The notes: generated by a model not told the origin, from the sequence alone. 64,000 nucleotides of DNA from Streptomyces scopuliridis RB72 (GCF_000718095.1 NZ_JOEI01000026.1:23511-87510), one strand, 5' to 3'. Numbered from the stretch's first letter, positions 1 to 9,017 are shown. A program made the numbers and translations.

Positions 1-54
1 CTGATCACATACGTCCGTACGCGGTGGCGCATGAAGAACTCGTACGCGGCTGGC

Positions 55-121
55 AGAGGTTCTGAAGATGCGGGTGGCCCGCCAGCGACGCCGGCGGGCC
101 ACCCGCATCTTCAGAACCTCT
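55..121. repeat. Perfect 29-bp inverted repeat (hairpin)
   Basis: Arms at 55-83 and 93-121 are exact reverse complements with a 9-nt loop (AGCGACGCC). The left arm begins AGAGGTTCTGAAG and the right arm ends CTTCAGAACCTCT. There is no T-run, as is usual for Streptomyces terminators, so it could terminate transcription from either side. A 29-bp perfect stem is longer than usual for a terminator, so a transposon-end or MITE origin is also possible. Confidence 0.85.
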
Positions 122-146
122 ACGAGCCGGAGACTTGCCACCCCCC

Positions 147-541
147 TCATCCACTCCACCGCGGCGCTCTCCCGCGGGGCAGCACGGCGTTGACTTCTGG
201 ACCGAGCCAGCTGAACCATTCACGCTGATCATCAGTGAGCGGCCCATCTCGGCCACGCCAGCCCGAAACGAAGGCCAACAGGCGGGCAGCCAACACGTCC
301 GGCTGGAACCCGCCGTCGGGTTCTGGATCCCAGGGACCGACTCCCGACGCTACGAACGGCAGACCGTCGGTGAACGGCTCCGCTCCGACGACAGGGCGAT
401 CAGCCGACTTGAGCCGCGTCCGCAGCACGTACTTCCAGTCGGTCTCAGGTGCTTCCGGGCCACCTCAGACAACTGCTGGCCGAAGAACGGAACCGTCTCA
501 GAGGTCAGCCGCAACAGCACCACTCCGTCAGGCCATTTCAC
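147..541 (-). pseudogene. Hypothetical protein, probably frameshifted
   Basis: Not recognised. Two overlapping minus-strand frames read as one plausible protein: an N-terminal piece (WPDGVVLLRLTSETVPFF, from about 541) and a C-terminal piece (VLRTRLKSADRPVVGAEPF, from about 428 to 147). They join only if a frameshift lies near 450, because the second frame has a TGA just upstream at about 468. Composition is mixed alpha/beta with many Trp and Asp residues; no signal peptide or membrane segment is visible. It lies downstream of the LysR gene on the same strand. It could also be spurious. Confidence 0.3.
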
Positions 542-577
542 TCTTCAGCGCATGATGAACGGAGTCAGTCGAACTGC

Positions 578-1489
578 TCAAGCGTGCCTTGTGACGGCAT
601 CGCCTCCACGCTGCCACATCTCATAGTTCCCACATTCTGCCGTGATCTCGGCCGTCGACTGAGCCGCAGTGACGAAGTCATCCACTACCAGCGAGGTGTG
701 CGATGCCGCCACCGCGAGGCACACCTGGTCGGGCGCCAGTTCCGGGATGGGCACATAGACGACGTCTGGATGCGAGTAGAACACGGACGCCGAACGGGCC
801 AGGAAGGAGATGCCCCGTCCGGCCGCGACATGCTCAAGCGTCTCGTCCACCCCGCGCACCGGGTACCCGGCATTAGGGTGCGGGCGCTTGGTGGGCTGCG
901 TGCTCGGGTCACCGTGCCAGACCAGCGGTTCGCCGGCCAGGTCGGCCTCGGTGACCTCCTCCTTGTCGGCAAACCGGTGTCCGGCGGGCAGTACCGCTAC
1001 CCGCGGCTCGGTGTACAGCGGGGTGACGCGCAGGCCGGCCTCGTCGATGGGCAGCCGCACATAGCCGACGTCGACGCGGCCGTCGAGCAGCATCGCAGCC
1101 TGGTTGTCCCCTTCGATCCGCTGCACGTCCACGACCACGTCCGGGTGCCGGTCCTCGAACGCCCGCGCCGCCGGCATGACCGGGATGCCGGCCCGGAAAC
1201 CGACCATCAGCCGCCGGTTGCCGCGGGCGGCCGCGGACACCCGGCGGCGGACCGCGTGGGTTGAGGCGAGCAGCGGACCGGCGTCGGCCAGCAGTTGCCG
1301 GCCCGCGTCTGTCAGCTCTACTCCGTGGCGATCCCTGGTGAACAGCGAGGCGCCGAGATCCTGCTCAAGCGCCCGGATCTGCCGGCTGAGCACCGGCTGC
1401 GCGATATGGAGCTCATCGGCGGCGCGGCCGAAATGCAGCCGGTCGGCCACGGTGACGAAGTAACGCAGTTTGCGCAGATCCAGATCCAT
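578..1489 (-). CDS. LysR-family transcriptional regulator
   Basis: A 303-aa LysR-type regulator of normal family length. The winged helix-turn-helix lies at residues 3-62 (LRKLRYFVTVADRLHFGRAA, then PVLSRQIRALEQDLG), followed by a linker helix and a periplasmic-binding-protein-like effector domain (about 90-295). The ATG at 1489 opens the conserved N-terminus directly. It is divergent from the oxidoreductase genes starting at 1671, the classic arrangement for a LysR protein that controls its neighbour and itself. The effector cannot be told from sequence. Family assignment is firm; target is inferred from position. Confidence 0.95.
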   Translation of the reverse strand: MDLDLRKLRYFVTVADRLHFGRAADELHIAQPVLSRQIRALEQDLGASLFTRDRHGVELTDAGRQLLADAGPLLASTHAVRRRVSAAARGNRRLMVGFRAGIPVMPAARAFEDRHPDVVVDVQRIEGDNQAAMLLDGRVDVGYVRLPIDEAGLRVTPLYTEPRVAVLPAGHRFADKEEVTEADLAGEPLVWHGDPSTQPTKRPHPNAGYPVRGVDETLEHVAAGRGISFLARSASVFYSHPDVVYVPIPELAPDQVCLAVAASHTSLVVDDFVTAAQSTAEITAECGNYEMWQRGGDAVTRHA

Positions 1490-1670
1490 GGCACCTCCCG
1501 GCCCGGTGATGCCTTCAGGGTATCACCACAGCTTCAAGAGGTCTTGGACACCCACTCAGACCCGATGGCAGCCTGAAAGCAGGCGCTTAAGGGCGCCGAA
1601 GTGAATTCGACCCAAGAATTCGACACTGGAAGTTGACAGCAGGGTCCAAGCCCGGAAAGCAGGAACACCG
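1490..1670. promoter_or_regulatory. Divergent promoter region with candidate LysR sites
   Basis: The gap between the LysR gene and the first oxidoreductase holds a palindrome CAAGAGGTCTTG (1535-1546) and a direct repeat GAATTCGAC at 1603-1611 and 1616-1624 (period 13). A TTGACA hexamer lies at 1633-1638. The ATG at 1671 is preceded by AGGAAC. Either repeat could be the regulator site; LysR boxes usually have a T-N11-A core. Binding is inferred only. Confidence 0.4.
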
Positions 1671-2303
1671 ATGAGCAGCATCAGCATTATCGGACTGGGA
1701 AACATGGCCCGTGCTTTGGCCGGCCGGGCGCTCGCCGGCGGTAACGCCGTCGAGATCATCGGCCGCGACCCGGCCAAGGCCAAGGAGTTGGCCGCCACGC
1801 TCGGCGGCGCCACGGTCGGGACGGCCGGGGCCGCCCCGGCCGGGGACATCGTTATCCTCGCCGCGCCGTACGCCGGCGCGGCGGCGGTGGTGAGGGAGTA
1901 CGGGGACGTACTGCGCGGCAAGATTATCGTCGACATCACCAACCCCGTAGCCCCCGACCTGCGGGGCTTCGTCGTCCCCGACGACAGTTCCGGCGCACAG
2001 GAGATCGCCAAGGCGGCTCCCGACGACGCGCATGTCGTCAAGGCGTTCAACACTGTGTTCTCTCACATTCTGGCGGCCGGCCCGGCCGAGGGCCGCCCTC
2101 TGGACGTGTTCATCGCCGGCGACGACGCGCAGGCGAAGGCACGCGTGTCGGCGTTCGTCGAGAGCCTGGGGCTGCGCCCCTGGGACACCGGGGAGCTGTC
2201 CATGGCGCGGGCACTGGAGAACGTCGGCCTGCTGGAGCTGGGCCTCATGAACCACTCCGTCAAGCACGCCAATTTCTCCCTCGGCATCACCCTTCTCGGC
2301 TGA
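1671..2303 (+). CDS. NADPH-dependent F420 reductase-like Rossmann protein
   Basis: A 210-aa protein of the F420-dependent NADP reductase-like (coenzyme-binding) family. The N-terminus carries a dinucleotide-binding beta-alpha-beta motif (ISIIGLGNMARALAGRA, residues 4-20), then VILAAPY and VDITNP, typical of this fold. HVVKAFNT is the conserved central motif of the family. It is first of three oxidoreductase genes on the plus strand (next at 2395 and 3399) and divergent from the LysR gene, which probably regulates it. Substrate is unknown; the family includes both true F420 reductases and uncharacterised NAD(P) enzymes. Confidence 0.85.
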   Translation: MSSISIIGLGNMARALAGRALAGGNAVEIIGRDPAKAKELAATLGGATVGTAGAAPAGDIVILAAPYAGAAAVVREYGDVLRGKIIVDITNPVAPDLRGFVVPDDSSGAQEIAKAAPDDAHVVKAFNTVFSHILAAGPAEGRPLDVFIAGDDAQAKARVSAFVESLGLRPWDTGELSMARALENVGLLELGLMNHSVKHANFSLGITLLG

Positions 2304-2394
2304 GCGCACCCCTACCACTACCTCTCGTGCCGCATTACGCCAGTTCACTTACGGCACGAAAAGACCCTGCACCTACCCTCACAAGGACAGTTAG

Positions 2395-3330
2395 ATGCGC
2401 GTATTCGTTGCTGGGGGGACCGGCCATTCCGGTTCGTACATCATCCCCGAGCTCATCGCCGCCGGGCACGAGGTCACCGGCCTGGCCCGGTCGGACGCGG
2501 CCGCGGCGGCCGTGTCCGCGCTCGGCGCGAAGGTGCGTCGCGGCGACCTCCAGGATCTCGACGGGCTCAAGGAGGCAGCCGCGGACTCCGATGGCGTCAT
2601 TCACGTCGCGCACAGGCAGGATCTGCTTCCCTCCGGCGGGCTCGACGCCGTGGCCGCCGCGGAGCTCCCGATCATGCTCGCGTACGGCGAGGCACTCGCG
2701 GGAACCGGAAAGCCGCTGGTCACGGCGGGAAGCATCGGCTCGCCCGGGAACCTGGAGCGGCCGGCCACCGAGGAGGACCCGGCCCTCCCCGCCGGCGAGG
2801 AGCACAAGGGCACCCTGCGGGTCCGCAACGTCGTGGAAAGGGCCGTTGTCGACCTCGCCGAGCAGGGGGTGCGGTCTTCGGTCGTGCGGATCGCCAACAT
2901 CGCGCACAGCACGACCGATCGTGCCGGCTTCCTCCCCACGCTGATCGCGCTCGCGAAGGAAAAGGGGTTCGTCGGCTACCACGGCGACGGCGCGAACCTG
3001 TGGAACGCCGTGCACATCCGCGATGCCGCCACCTTGTTCCGCCTGGCGCTGGAGAAGGGGCCGGCCGGCAAATACTGGCACGCGGTCGAGGACGGGGGCA
3101 TCCCGTTCCGCGACATCGCCGAGGCCATCGCCGGCCGCCTGGGCCTGCCCGCCGTGAGCGTTCCCAACGATGCCCTGATGACGCCGGGGTACTTCGGGTT
3201 CCTCACGAATATCGTCACGCAGAGCTACCCGGCGTCCAACCTCATCACCCGCCGGACCCTCGGCTGGGAACCCGCCCGGCCCGGCCTGCTCGCCGATCTG
3301 GACAACGGCCATTATTTTCCCGCCGGCTGA
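2395..3330 (+). CDS. NAD-dependent epimerase/dehydratase (atypical SDR)
   Basis: A 311-aa extended-SDR-like protein. The nucleotide-binding loop GGTGHSGSYI is at residues 7-16, followed by acidic/basic cofactor-selectivity residues. DGVIHVAH occupies the position of the usual NNAG-like strand. A clear YxxxK pair is not visible, so it belongs with the atypical or NAD-epimerase-like branch and may bind rather than reduce a substrate. AAGGAC precedes the ATG at 2395. It is 91 nt downstream of the first F420-reductase-like gene and 68 nt upstream of the next, so co-transcription is likely. Confidence 0.85.
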   Translation: MRVFVAGGTGHSGSYIIPELIAAGHEVTGLARSDAAAAAVSALGAKVRRGDLQDLDGLKEAAADSDGVIHVAHRQDLLPSGGLDAVAAAELPIMLAYGEALAGTGKPLVTAGSIGSPGNLERPATEEDPALPAGEEHKGTLRVRNVVERAVVDLAEQGVRSSVVRIANIAHSTTDRAGFLPTLIALAKEKGFVGYHGDGANLWNAVHIRDAATLFRLALEKGPAGKYWHAVEDGGIPFRDIAEAIAGRLGLPAVSVPNDALMTPGYFGFLTNIVTQSYPASNLITRRTLGWEPARPGLLADLDNGHYFPAG

Positions 3331-3398
3331 CGGCGGGAACCGGATCGTAACGAGCACGGCAACCGGCAAGTTCGGCTCTTCTGAAGGACGTTGAGATT

Positions 3399-4067
3399 AT
3401 GACGACTGTGGGATTCATCGGAAGCGGAAGCATCGGCAGGACCATCGCGCAACTCGCTGTCGGGGCCGGGCACCAGGTGGTGCTCAGCAACTCGCGCGGT
3501 CCCGAAACGCTCGTGGACACGGCCGCGGAACTGGGGCCGCGGGCGTCCGCGGCGACGAGCGAAGAGGCCGCAGCGGCCGGTGACATTGTCGTGGTCACGG
3601 TGCCGGTCAGCGCCTTCCCCCACGTGCCCGCCGCGCCACTGGCCGGGAAGACGGTCATCGACACCTGCAACTACGGCCCCGAGCGTGACGGGCACATCCC
3701 CGAGCTCGACAACAAGTCCCTCACCTCGAGCGAGCTGCTTCTGCGGTACGTCCCGGACGCCCTGCTCGTAAAGGCGTTCAACAACATCTTCTTCAAGCAC
3801 CTGCTGTCACTCGCACGCCCGGCTGGGGCGGCCGACCGCTCCTACCTGCCGATCGCCGGTGACTCCGCACCGGCGAAGGCGGCGGTAACCGAATTCATCG
3901 ACTCCATCGGCTACAGCGTGGTGGACGCGGGAACGCTGGCCGACAACTGGCGGCAGGCGACGGGCACGCCGGTGTGGGGAACACCGTACGGGCCGTACTC
4001 GAACGAGAAGGGCCAGCCGGTCGGCGAGGACGCCATCCGCGCGGCACTGGCCACCGCAACGCGGTAA
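3399..4067 (+). CDS. NADPH-dependent F420 reductase-like protein, second copy
   Basis: A 222-aa protein of the same family as the gene at 1671, but clearly diverged. It has the binding motif GFIGSGSIGRTIAQLAV (residues 5-21), IVVVTVPVSAF, VIDTCNYGP and the family motif LLVKAFNNIFF. GAAGGA precedes the ATG at 3399. A strong terminator follows at 4108. Two family members flanking an SDR-type protein suggest one oxidative or reductive pathway under the LysR regulator, possibly aldehyde or quinone detoxification; this is inference. Confidence 0.85.
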   Translation: MTTVGFIGSGSIGRTIAQLAVGAGHQVVLSNSRGPETLVDTAAELGPRASAATSEEAAAAGDIVVVTVPVSAFPHVPAAPLAGKTVIDTCNYGPERDGHIPELDNKSLTSSELLLRYVPDALLVKAFNNIFFKHLLSLARPAGAADRSYLPIAGDSAPAKAAVTEFIDSIGYSVVDAGTLADNWRQATGTPVWGTPYGPYSNEKGQPVGEDAIRAALATATR

Positions 4068-4107
4068 CCGTCAATTATCGCGGACCGTGATGTGGTCCGG
4101 CCGTGCC

Positions 4108-4141
4108 ATGCCCCCGCCCGGTGGACACCGGGCGGGGGCAT
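4108..4141 (+). terminator. Strong hairpin terminator
   Basis: A 15-bp perfect GC-rich stem (ATGCCCCCGCCCGGT at 4108-4122 pairs with 4127-4141) with a GGAC loop, 40 nt after the stop of the gene ending at 4067. A short ATTTC follows. It should also limit read-through from the recombinase remnants on the other strand. Confidence 0.85.
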
Positions 4142-4202
4142 ATTTCGCACGCAAAGGCGTCGAATCCGGCGACGGCTTGCCCCTGCGTCTCGTCGCGCGG
4201 AG

Positions 4203-5045
4203 TCAGGTTCGACGTCGCCGGGTCAGGTCGCGGACTGCTCCCTGGGCGGCCACCTGCCCGCGCAGATTCGTGTTGGCCTCCTTGAGCTGGTGGTTCTCGA
4301 TCTCCAGGACCTGGACGATCCGGGCCAAGAGCTGCGCCTGGCTACGCAGATCGTCGCGTTCGGCGCGGATGCGGGTCAGGTCCTGCTGCTGATTGTCCGC
4401 GCGGGCTCGCGCCGACTCGGGCACGGTCTCCTGACGCTCTCGCCGGCGGCGATGCGCTCGCCTGCCTCGGTGAGCGTCTCGGCCAAGGCAAGGCCCTTCT
4501 CCTGGTCCAGGACGTCGAGCATGTCTGCTTGGGAGCGGCCTGCGTAGGACTCGGACATGGCGGTGGCGGCGTGTCCGTACTGCACCGCCAGGGCAATTCG
4601 ACCGCCGGGCCGGCGGTAGATGAACCAGGCGATGGTGCGGCGAAAGCGGTGCAGGGCAACGGCGCCGTCAGGGTCGTCCGGGATCAGCTCGTGCGGCCGG
4701 TCGTGATCCATCGCGAGCTGGTTGGCCCAGGCAGTGAAAGCGCGGATCCTTTCCACGGCGGTGTCGGAGGACAGCCCCGTGCGAGGCATGCAGGTGTCCT
4801 TCGCGTGCCGGTGGAGGGTGCGGGTGAACAGTTGCTCGCCGGCTTCAAGTTCTTCGACGACGGCGATGGCGCGCGCGACGGGTCCAGCACAATCCACGGG
4901 TCCGCTCGCTCCTCGCCTTCTCCGATCGCGTTGCCGTCCTCGTCAAGGACGCCCTTGAAGTGCCGGCCGCGGATCTCGAACCGGGCGGTTCCGTCGTCCC
5001 GCTCCACGCGGGTGCAGCAGCCGCGGCGCAGGGCCAGGACTACTG
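4203..5045 (-). pseudogene. Integrase C-terminal remnant fused to DUF6262 remnant (Tn554-like)
   Basis: The minus strand first encodes the catalytic part of a large tyrosine recombinase: VLALRRGCC from about 5045, then a frameshift near 4895-4905, then LHRFRRTIAWFIYRRPGG with the HxxR pair, AVQYGH and the tyrosine in SESYAG. Past GERIAAGESVRRP the frame changes into the C-terminal half of a DUF6262 protein (4424-4203; LLARIVQVLEIENHQLKEAN), whose N-terminal half is missing. Large recombinase followed by DUF6262 is the order of Tn554-type tnpB-tnpC genes. The missing 5' part of the integrase appears to lie at 8258-9017. Non-functional. Confidence 0.75.
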
Positions 5046-5120
5046 GCGGAGGGGTGTTATTCCGAACGTGCACTATTCCCCCTCCTTCCGGCTCTTGGAA
5101 GCGGTCTTCTGGGTATCTCC

Positions 5121-5729
5121 TCATCGCTTCGCTGCGGCGCCCCCTGTGGTGGCGAGGAGAGTTTGCGCCTGTTCGCGGGCATGGCTGATGGGGTCCGGGA
5201 AGATGTGCAGGCCGTGGGCGACGAGCGCCCCTTCGTGAAGCAGCATGAGCGTCCGTCCCAGTTGGACAGCCCCGCCTGGGGCGATGTCTCCAGCGAGGTC
5301 GGTGAATAGGGCGAGCATCCACTCCTTTTGCCCGGTGATGATCGGGTAGGCCGGGTGGGCCGGATCGCTGATCTCGGCGTGAGCGTTGACCATGCTGCAC
5401 CCCTTGGAACTGTTCTTCGCCGACCACGCGCGTGAGGCATCGAAGACGGCCAGGACGCGCGCTGCCGACACCGGCTGTGCGGCGTCGAGGCACTGGGCGA
5501 GGAAGGCCCGCCAGCGTTCATCACGATCCGCGAGGTACTCCACGACGATCTGCTCCTTGGAACCGAACCGGTCGTAGAGGGTCTTCTTCGTCACCCCGGC
5601 CTCGGCGGCGATCAGGTCCACCCCGACGGCATGGATGCCGCGCTCGTAGAACAGCCTCGCGGCGGCCTCCAGGACGCGCCGTGCGGCAGGCGTCATCGTG
5701 ATCCGTCGCGGCCTCTCGGTAGTGCCCAT
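5121..5729 (-). CDS. TetR-family transcriptional repressor
   Basis: A 202-aa TetR-type regulator. The DNA-binding domain is at residues 14-60 (AARRVLEAAARLFYERGIHA, then AAEAGVTKKTLYDRFGSKEQ), followed by a helical ligand domain containing a WMLALFTDLAG segment. It is divergent from an EamA exporter, with two copies of a TATAC-type operator in the 69-bp gap, so it probably represses the exporter and itself. The ATG at 5729 has only a weak ribosome site and lies about 10 nt from the operator, so its own transcript may be leaderless; MTPAARR at 5697 is an alternative start. Confidence 0.92.
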   Translation of the reverse strand: MGTTERPRRITMTPAARRVLEAAARLFYERGIHAVGVDLIAAEAGVTKKTLYDRFGSKEQIVVEYLADRDERWRAFLAQCLDAAQPVSAARVLAVFDASRAWSAKNSSKGCSMVNAHAEISDPAHPAYPIITGQKEWMLALFTDLAGDIAPGGAVQLGRTLMLLHEGALVAHGLHIFPDPISHAREQAQTLLATTGGAAAKR

Positions 5730-5738
5730 ACCTCAGGA

Positions 5739-5781
5739 GTATACCGATCTGTATAGTGAGCCGATGGGTATACCGATCTGT
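5739..5781. promoter_or_regulatory. Tandem TetR operators
   Basis: GTATACCGATCTGT occurs at 5739-5752 and again at 5768-5781, spaced 29 bp start to start. The first copy is a near-perfect palindrome TATAC-N6-GTATA (5740-5755); the second reads TATAC-N6-GTTTA. They sit between the TetR gene and the exporter gene, overlap likely -10 sequences (TATAGT on plus, TATACT on minus), and fit a self-regulating repressor. Confidence 0.75.
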
Positions 5782-5798
5782 TTAGTGGAGGGTGAGGC

Positions 5799-6731
5799 GT
5801 GAACTTCCTGCTCTCGATCGCCTTCGTGATCTGCTGGAGTTCCGGGTTCATTGGAGCCAAGCTCGGCGCGGGCAGTGCGTCTGCGGTCACGATCCTGATG
5901 TGGCGGTTCCTGCCGCTGGCCGTCATCCTGATCGTCATTGCCACCGTCTCCAGAACGTCGTGGCGGGACCTCGCGGTGCGGGATGTGGCCCGGCAGGCCG
6001 TGATCGGCATGCTGTCGCAGAGCGGCTATCTGCTCACCGTCTACTACGCGATCCAACTCGGGGTCTCCAGCGGCACCACAGCCCTGATCGACGGCGTCCA
6101 GCCCCTCGTCGCCGGAGCACTTGCCGGACCGTTGTTGCGTCAGCACGTCTCACACAAGCAGTGGCTCGGCTTGTGCCTGGGGGTGAGCGGCGTCGCCATC
6201 GTCACCACGGCCGATGCCGCGGTCGGCACCGGTGCGGCCTGGTGGGCCTATCTCATCCCCTTCCTCGGCATGTTCTCGCTGGTAGCGGCCACGTTCCTCG
6301 AAAGCCGCTCCCGCGCGCGGGTCGCGCCCGCAGTGTCGCTGACCGTCCACTGCGCCACCAGTGCCGTCATCTTCACGGCACTTGCCGTGAGCGTCGGAGC
6401 CGCGAAGCCGCCCGCTGAGTTCTCGTTCTGGGCCGCGATCATCTGGCTCGTAGCCTTGTCGACCTTCGGCGGATACGGGCTGTACTGGCTCATCCTGAGG
6501 CGCTCTGGAGTTACGAAGGTCAACACGCTCATGTTCCTCATGGCCCCGGTCACGGCAGTCTGGGGAGCCCTCATGTTCGGCGAAACGTTCGGTCCGCAGA
6601 CCGCTCTCGGCCTGGCCGTCGGCCTCGTAGCAGTCGTCATCGTCCATCGCGGTGACACCTCATCCACCAGGGTGTGCGCGCGGGATACGGACACGGGCGA
6701 GACCGCGAGGCCAGCCAAGTACGGCGCCTGA
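5799..6731 (+). CDS. EamA/DMT-family membrane exporter
   Basis: A 310-aa inner-membrane transporter of the drug/metabolite superfamily, with about ten hydrophobic helices arranged as two EamA repeats (residues about 3-130 and 145-285). The first repeat opens LLSIAFVICWSSGFIGAKLG, a typical EamA start. The GTG at 5799 is preceded by GGAGGGTGAGG, a very strong ribosome site. The C-terminal 20 residues are hydrophilic. Regulation by the divergent TetR protein through the tandem operators is likely. Substrate unknown: metabolite, amino acid or drug export. Confidence 0.92.
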   Translation: MNFLLSIAFVICWSSGFIGAKLGAGSASAVTILMWRFLPLAVILIVIATVSRTSWRDLAVRDVARQAVIGMLSQSGYLLTVYYAIQLGVSSGTTALIDGVQPLVAGALAGPLLRQHVSHKQWLGLCLGVSGVAIVTTADAAVGTGAAWWAYLIPFLGMFSLVAATFLESRSRARVAPAVSLTVHCATSAVIFTALAVSVGAAKPPAEFSFWAAIIWLVALSTFGGYGLYWLILRRSGVTKVNTLMFLMAPVTAVWGALMFGETFGPQTALGLAVGLVAVVIVHRGDTSSTRVCARDTDTGETARPAKYGA

Positions 6732-6744
6732 TACCTCTGCCTCG

Positions 6745-8110
6745 TTAGAGAGGAGGAGTTTCCTCGTCGTCTGCGGCCCGGGCCGCCAGGTATTCGGCCC
6801 AGTCGCGTCGGGCGTCGGCGACCCAGCGGAGTGCTGTGTGGCGGTGCATCCCGGTCACGTCGGCGAGGATCGGGCTGGGGAGATCAGCAGCGAGGGCGGC
6901 CAGCGCCGCGTTGCGCGCGGTGCGAACCGGGAGGCCGTGCCGGTTGAGTTTCTGGGTCATGCCGTGGGTCGAGATCGGCTTGCCCGGGACCATCCCCGGG
7001 AAGAGCCACCTGGGGCCCGCGTGGACTCGCGAGAGCTGCGGCCGTAGCTGGGGCTGTTCGGCAAGGTGGCGAAGGAGCTCGGCGAGTCGTGGAGGCAGCA
7101 ACACGGGGTGGCGGCCCAGGACGAGGTGGGCGTGCTTGTCGCCGAACTTGAGGTGTTCGGGCGTCAGATGGCAAAGGCGCTCGGTGGACGGACCGAACAG
7201 CAGGGTGATCGCGCCGGCAGCCCGGACGTCCGTAGGCAGGACATCGTCAGTCAGACATCGCTGGAGGAGTGGCCATCGGTCGTCCTCATCGAGCAGGTTC
7301 TGGGGCTCTGCCTCGGGATAGAGGGGACGGTGAGCTCGCCGGTGAGCCGACGGCTCGTGGTCCACTTCAGGAAGTATCGGATCAGGTAGCGACGTTGGCT
7401 GGTGGCTCCGGTGATCCAGTCGTCGATGTGCTCCTGGGCGAGGTCGGCAAGAGCCAAGCCGCGTTGGTCCATCCAGGCCAGGGAGTCCAGGGCGACGCTG
7501 ACGCGGCGCCGCAGGTCGCGGTCGGCGGAGGCGGGATGGTGGCGGGTGGCGGCCCGCTGGCGTGCTCGCCGAAGCAAGAACCAGTGCAGGAACGGGCGGG
7601 CGAGGTTGACGTGCGCGTCCGGCTTGTCCGCGAGTTCGTGCTCCAGCCAGCCGGGGATGCGTTCGAGGTCCTCGTTCCGCTCGTCCAAAATGCCGGTGTG
7701 GTCGAGGAGTTGCCGGACGTAGCGCTGGTTCCGGCTGGGCGGCAGCTCGTCCAACAGCTCGTGTGTGAGTGTGTGGCCTTCGGTAACGAGTCGGGCAAGG
7801 AGCTTGGTATTCGGGCTCGCCTTGATCCACTGAATCGCGGGGAACGGTGAGGGAGCCGCTGCCAGCGCGGCCGCGAGCGGCTTCAGTTGCGGGGTGACCG
7901 TGCCGTCGGCCCCGGCCAGCAGGGCATTGACCCGTTCAGCGAGTACGCAGTGAGCGCATCGGCCGCGGCTCTGAGGTTTTCCGGCCCGGCCGCACTGCTT
8001 GCAGGTGTAGTCGGCGGCGAAGCCGACGCATGGGCCGCAGACCTCGGCGCCGTGGTCGTCTCGTGCGATGAGCGGCCGGCCGCTTCCGCCACTCCAACCT
8101 CCGTTGCGTT
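6745..8110 (-). pseudogene. Recombinase-like transposon protein, frameshifted
   Basis: Reading down the minus strand from about 8110: four-cysteine zinc-ribbon motifs (EVCGPC, TCKQCG, RCAHCVLAERVN), then LLDELPPSRNQRYVRQLL, and after a frameshift near 7315 a helical C-terminal domain ending in RWVADARRDWAEYLAARA. This composition matches a Streptomyces protein that accompanies tyrosine recombinases in Tn554-like units, and the C-terminal half resembles a phage-integrase fold without an obvious full catalytic set. A TAA at about 8112 closes the frame, so the original N-terminus is lost. It abuts the exporter stop by 13 nt. Confidence 0.65.
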
Positions 8111-8257
8111 AGACGCATCATTGTGGGGTGACGTCGGTGAAGCGCAAGAGTCACTGGCAGATCGCCTGCGCCGTGCGAGAGGATGGCGGAGCAGAGGCCC
8201 ATCACCTGCTGATTCGCGCGTATTTGAACCCTGCGGAGTGCTGCATCAGATGCAACT

Positions 8258-9017
8258 CCGCCCCGTTCTCCTCGGCAGCGCATGCCGGACAGGTAGGCAC
8301 AGCAGATCAGTGCGGCGGTGGACAGGCGCAGTACCAGCGTGTCCACGTCGTCGAAGCCGATCGACTGCCGCCACGGGCGGTTGCCGGTCCGGGCGGCGAG
8401 CGGCACGTCGAGGACCGGGCCGGGACCGAAGTCCTGCGGGGCGAGCTCGTCGAGCAGGATGCTGCGGGCGCGCGCTGGCCGGTGCTGACGCCGTGGGTGG
8501 CGGCCAGGAAGGTAATGGCCATCGGCGGCAGCGCGGCGCCGTAGCGAGCGATGACAGCGGTGGCGGCCGGGGTGCCGCTGGCGGGCAGCTTCCTCCCGAC
8601 CGCGAGCAGGCCGCGCAGGTAGGCCAAGGCGGCCTCGGTGCCGCCGGGTGCGGCTGTCTTTCCCGCAGGGGTAGGGCGCGGCATCCGGCCCGCAGGGTCA
8701 GGGCGCGGCATCCGGACGGCCCCGTGCCGAATCTATCCGGCTGCTCACCGCGCTCAACGACGGGGACCGTCCCATGACCGCGCCGCACCGTAGCCGCAGG
8801 TCTCCAGGTCGGGCTCGGCCTCCAGGATGTCGGCCGGGCGGGCGGCGCCAGGGCGCGCATGGTCTGGCGCCGCTCCCGCAGGGCGCCGACCAGATTGGTG
8901 GTGAGCTGTCCGATTGCGCCGCCGACGGCGCGTCTAAGCCGTCCCCAGTGGCGAGCCTTCGACGCCCATACTTCTAAAGTGGATGCATCAACTATATTGA
9001 GGCTGTCGAGAGTCATA
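8258..9017 (-). pseudogene. Integrase N-terminal/central remnant
   Basis: Minus-strand fragments in changing frames: VGGAIGQLTTNLVGALRERR near 8900, DILEAEPDLETCGYGAA near 8810, ALAYLRGLLAVGRKLPASG (8640-8580) and TGNRPWRQSIGFDDVD leading to ALICCAYLSGMR (8390-8260). The last motif is the region just before the catalytic arginine block in large tyrosine integrases. It stops exactly where the remnant at 4203-5045 begins (VLALRRGCC). The two pieces therefore look like halves of one gene separated by a 3.2-kb segment. Assignment of the 8770-9017 part is weaker. Confidence 0.55.
8979..8992. promoter_or_regulatory. Candidate operator GTGGA-TGCA-TCAAC
   Basis: One mismatch from the palindrome GTTGA-N4-TCAAC found twice upstream of the NmrA-like gene (13235 and 13263). 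It lies 63 bp upstream of the pyruvate oxidase start and just before a TATATT sequence that could be a -10 box. Shared regulation is inferred. Confidence 0.45.

Noticed and set aside
8670..8715. Repeated GGGCGCGGCATCCGG motif
   Set aside because: Two copies only, inside integrase debris; most likely a local duplication without function.
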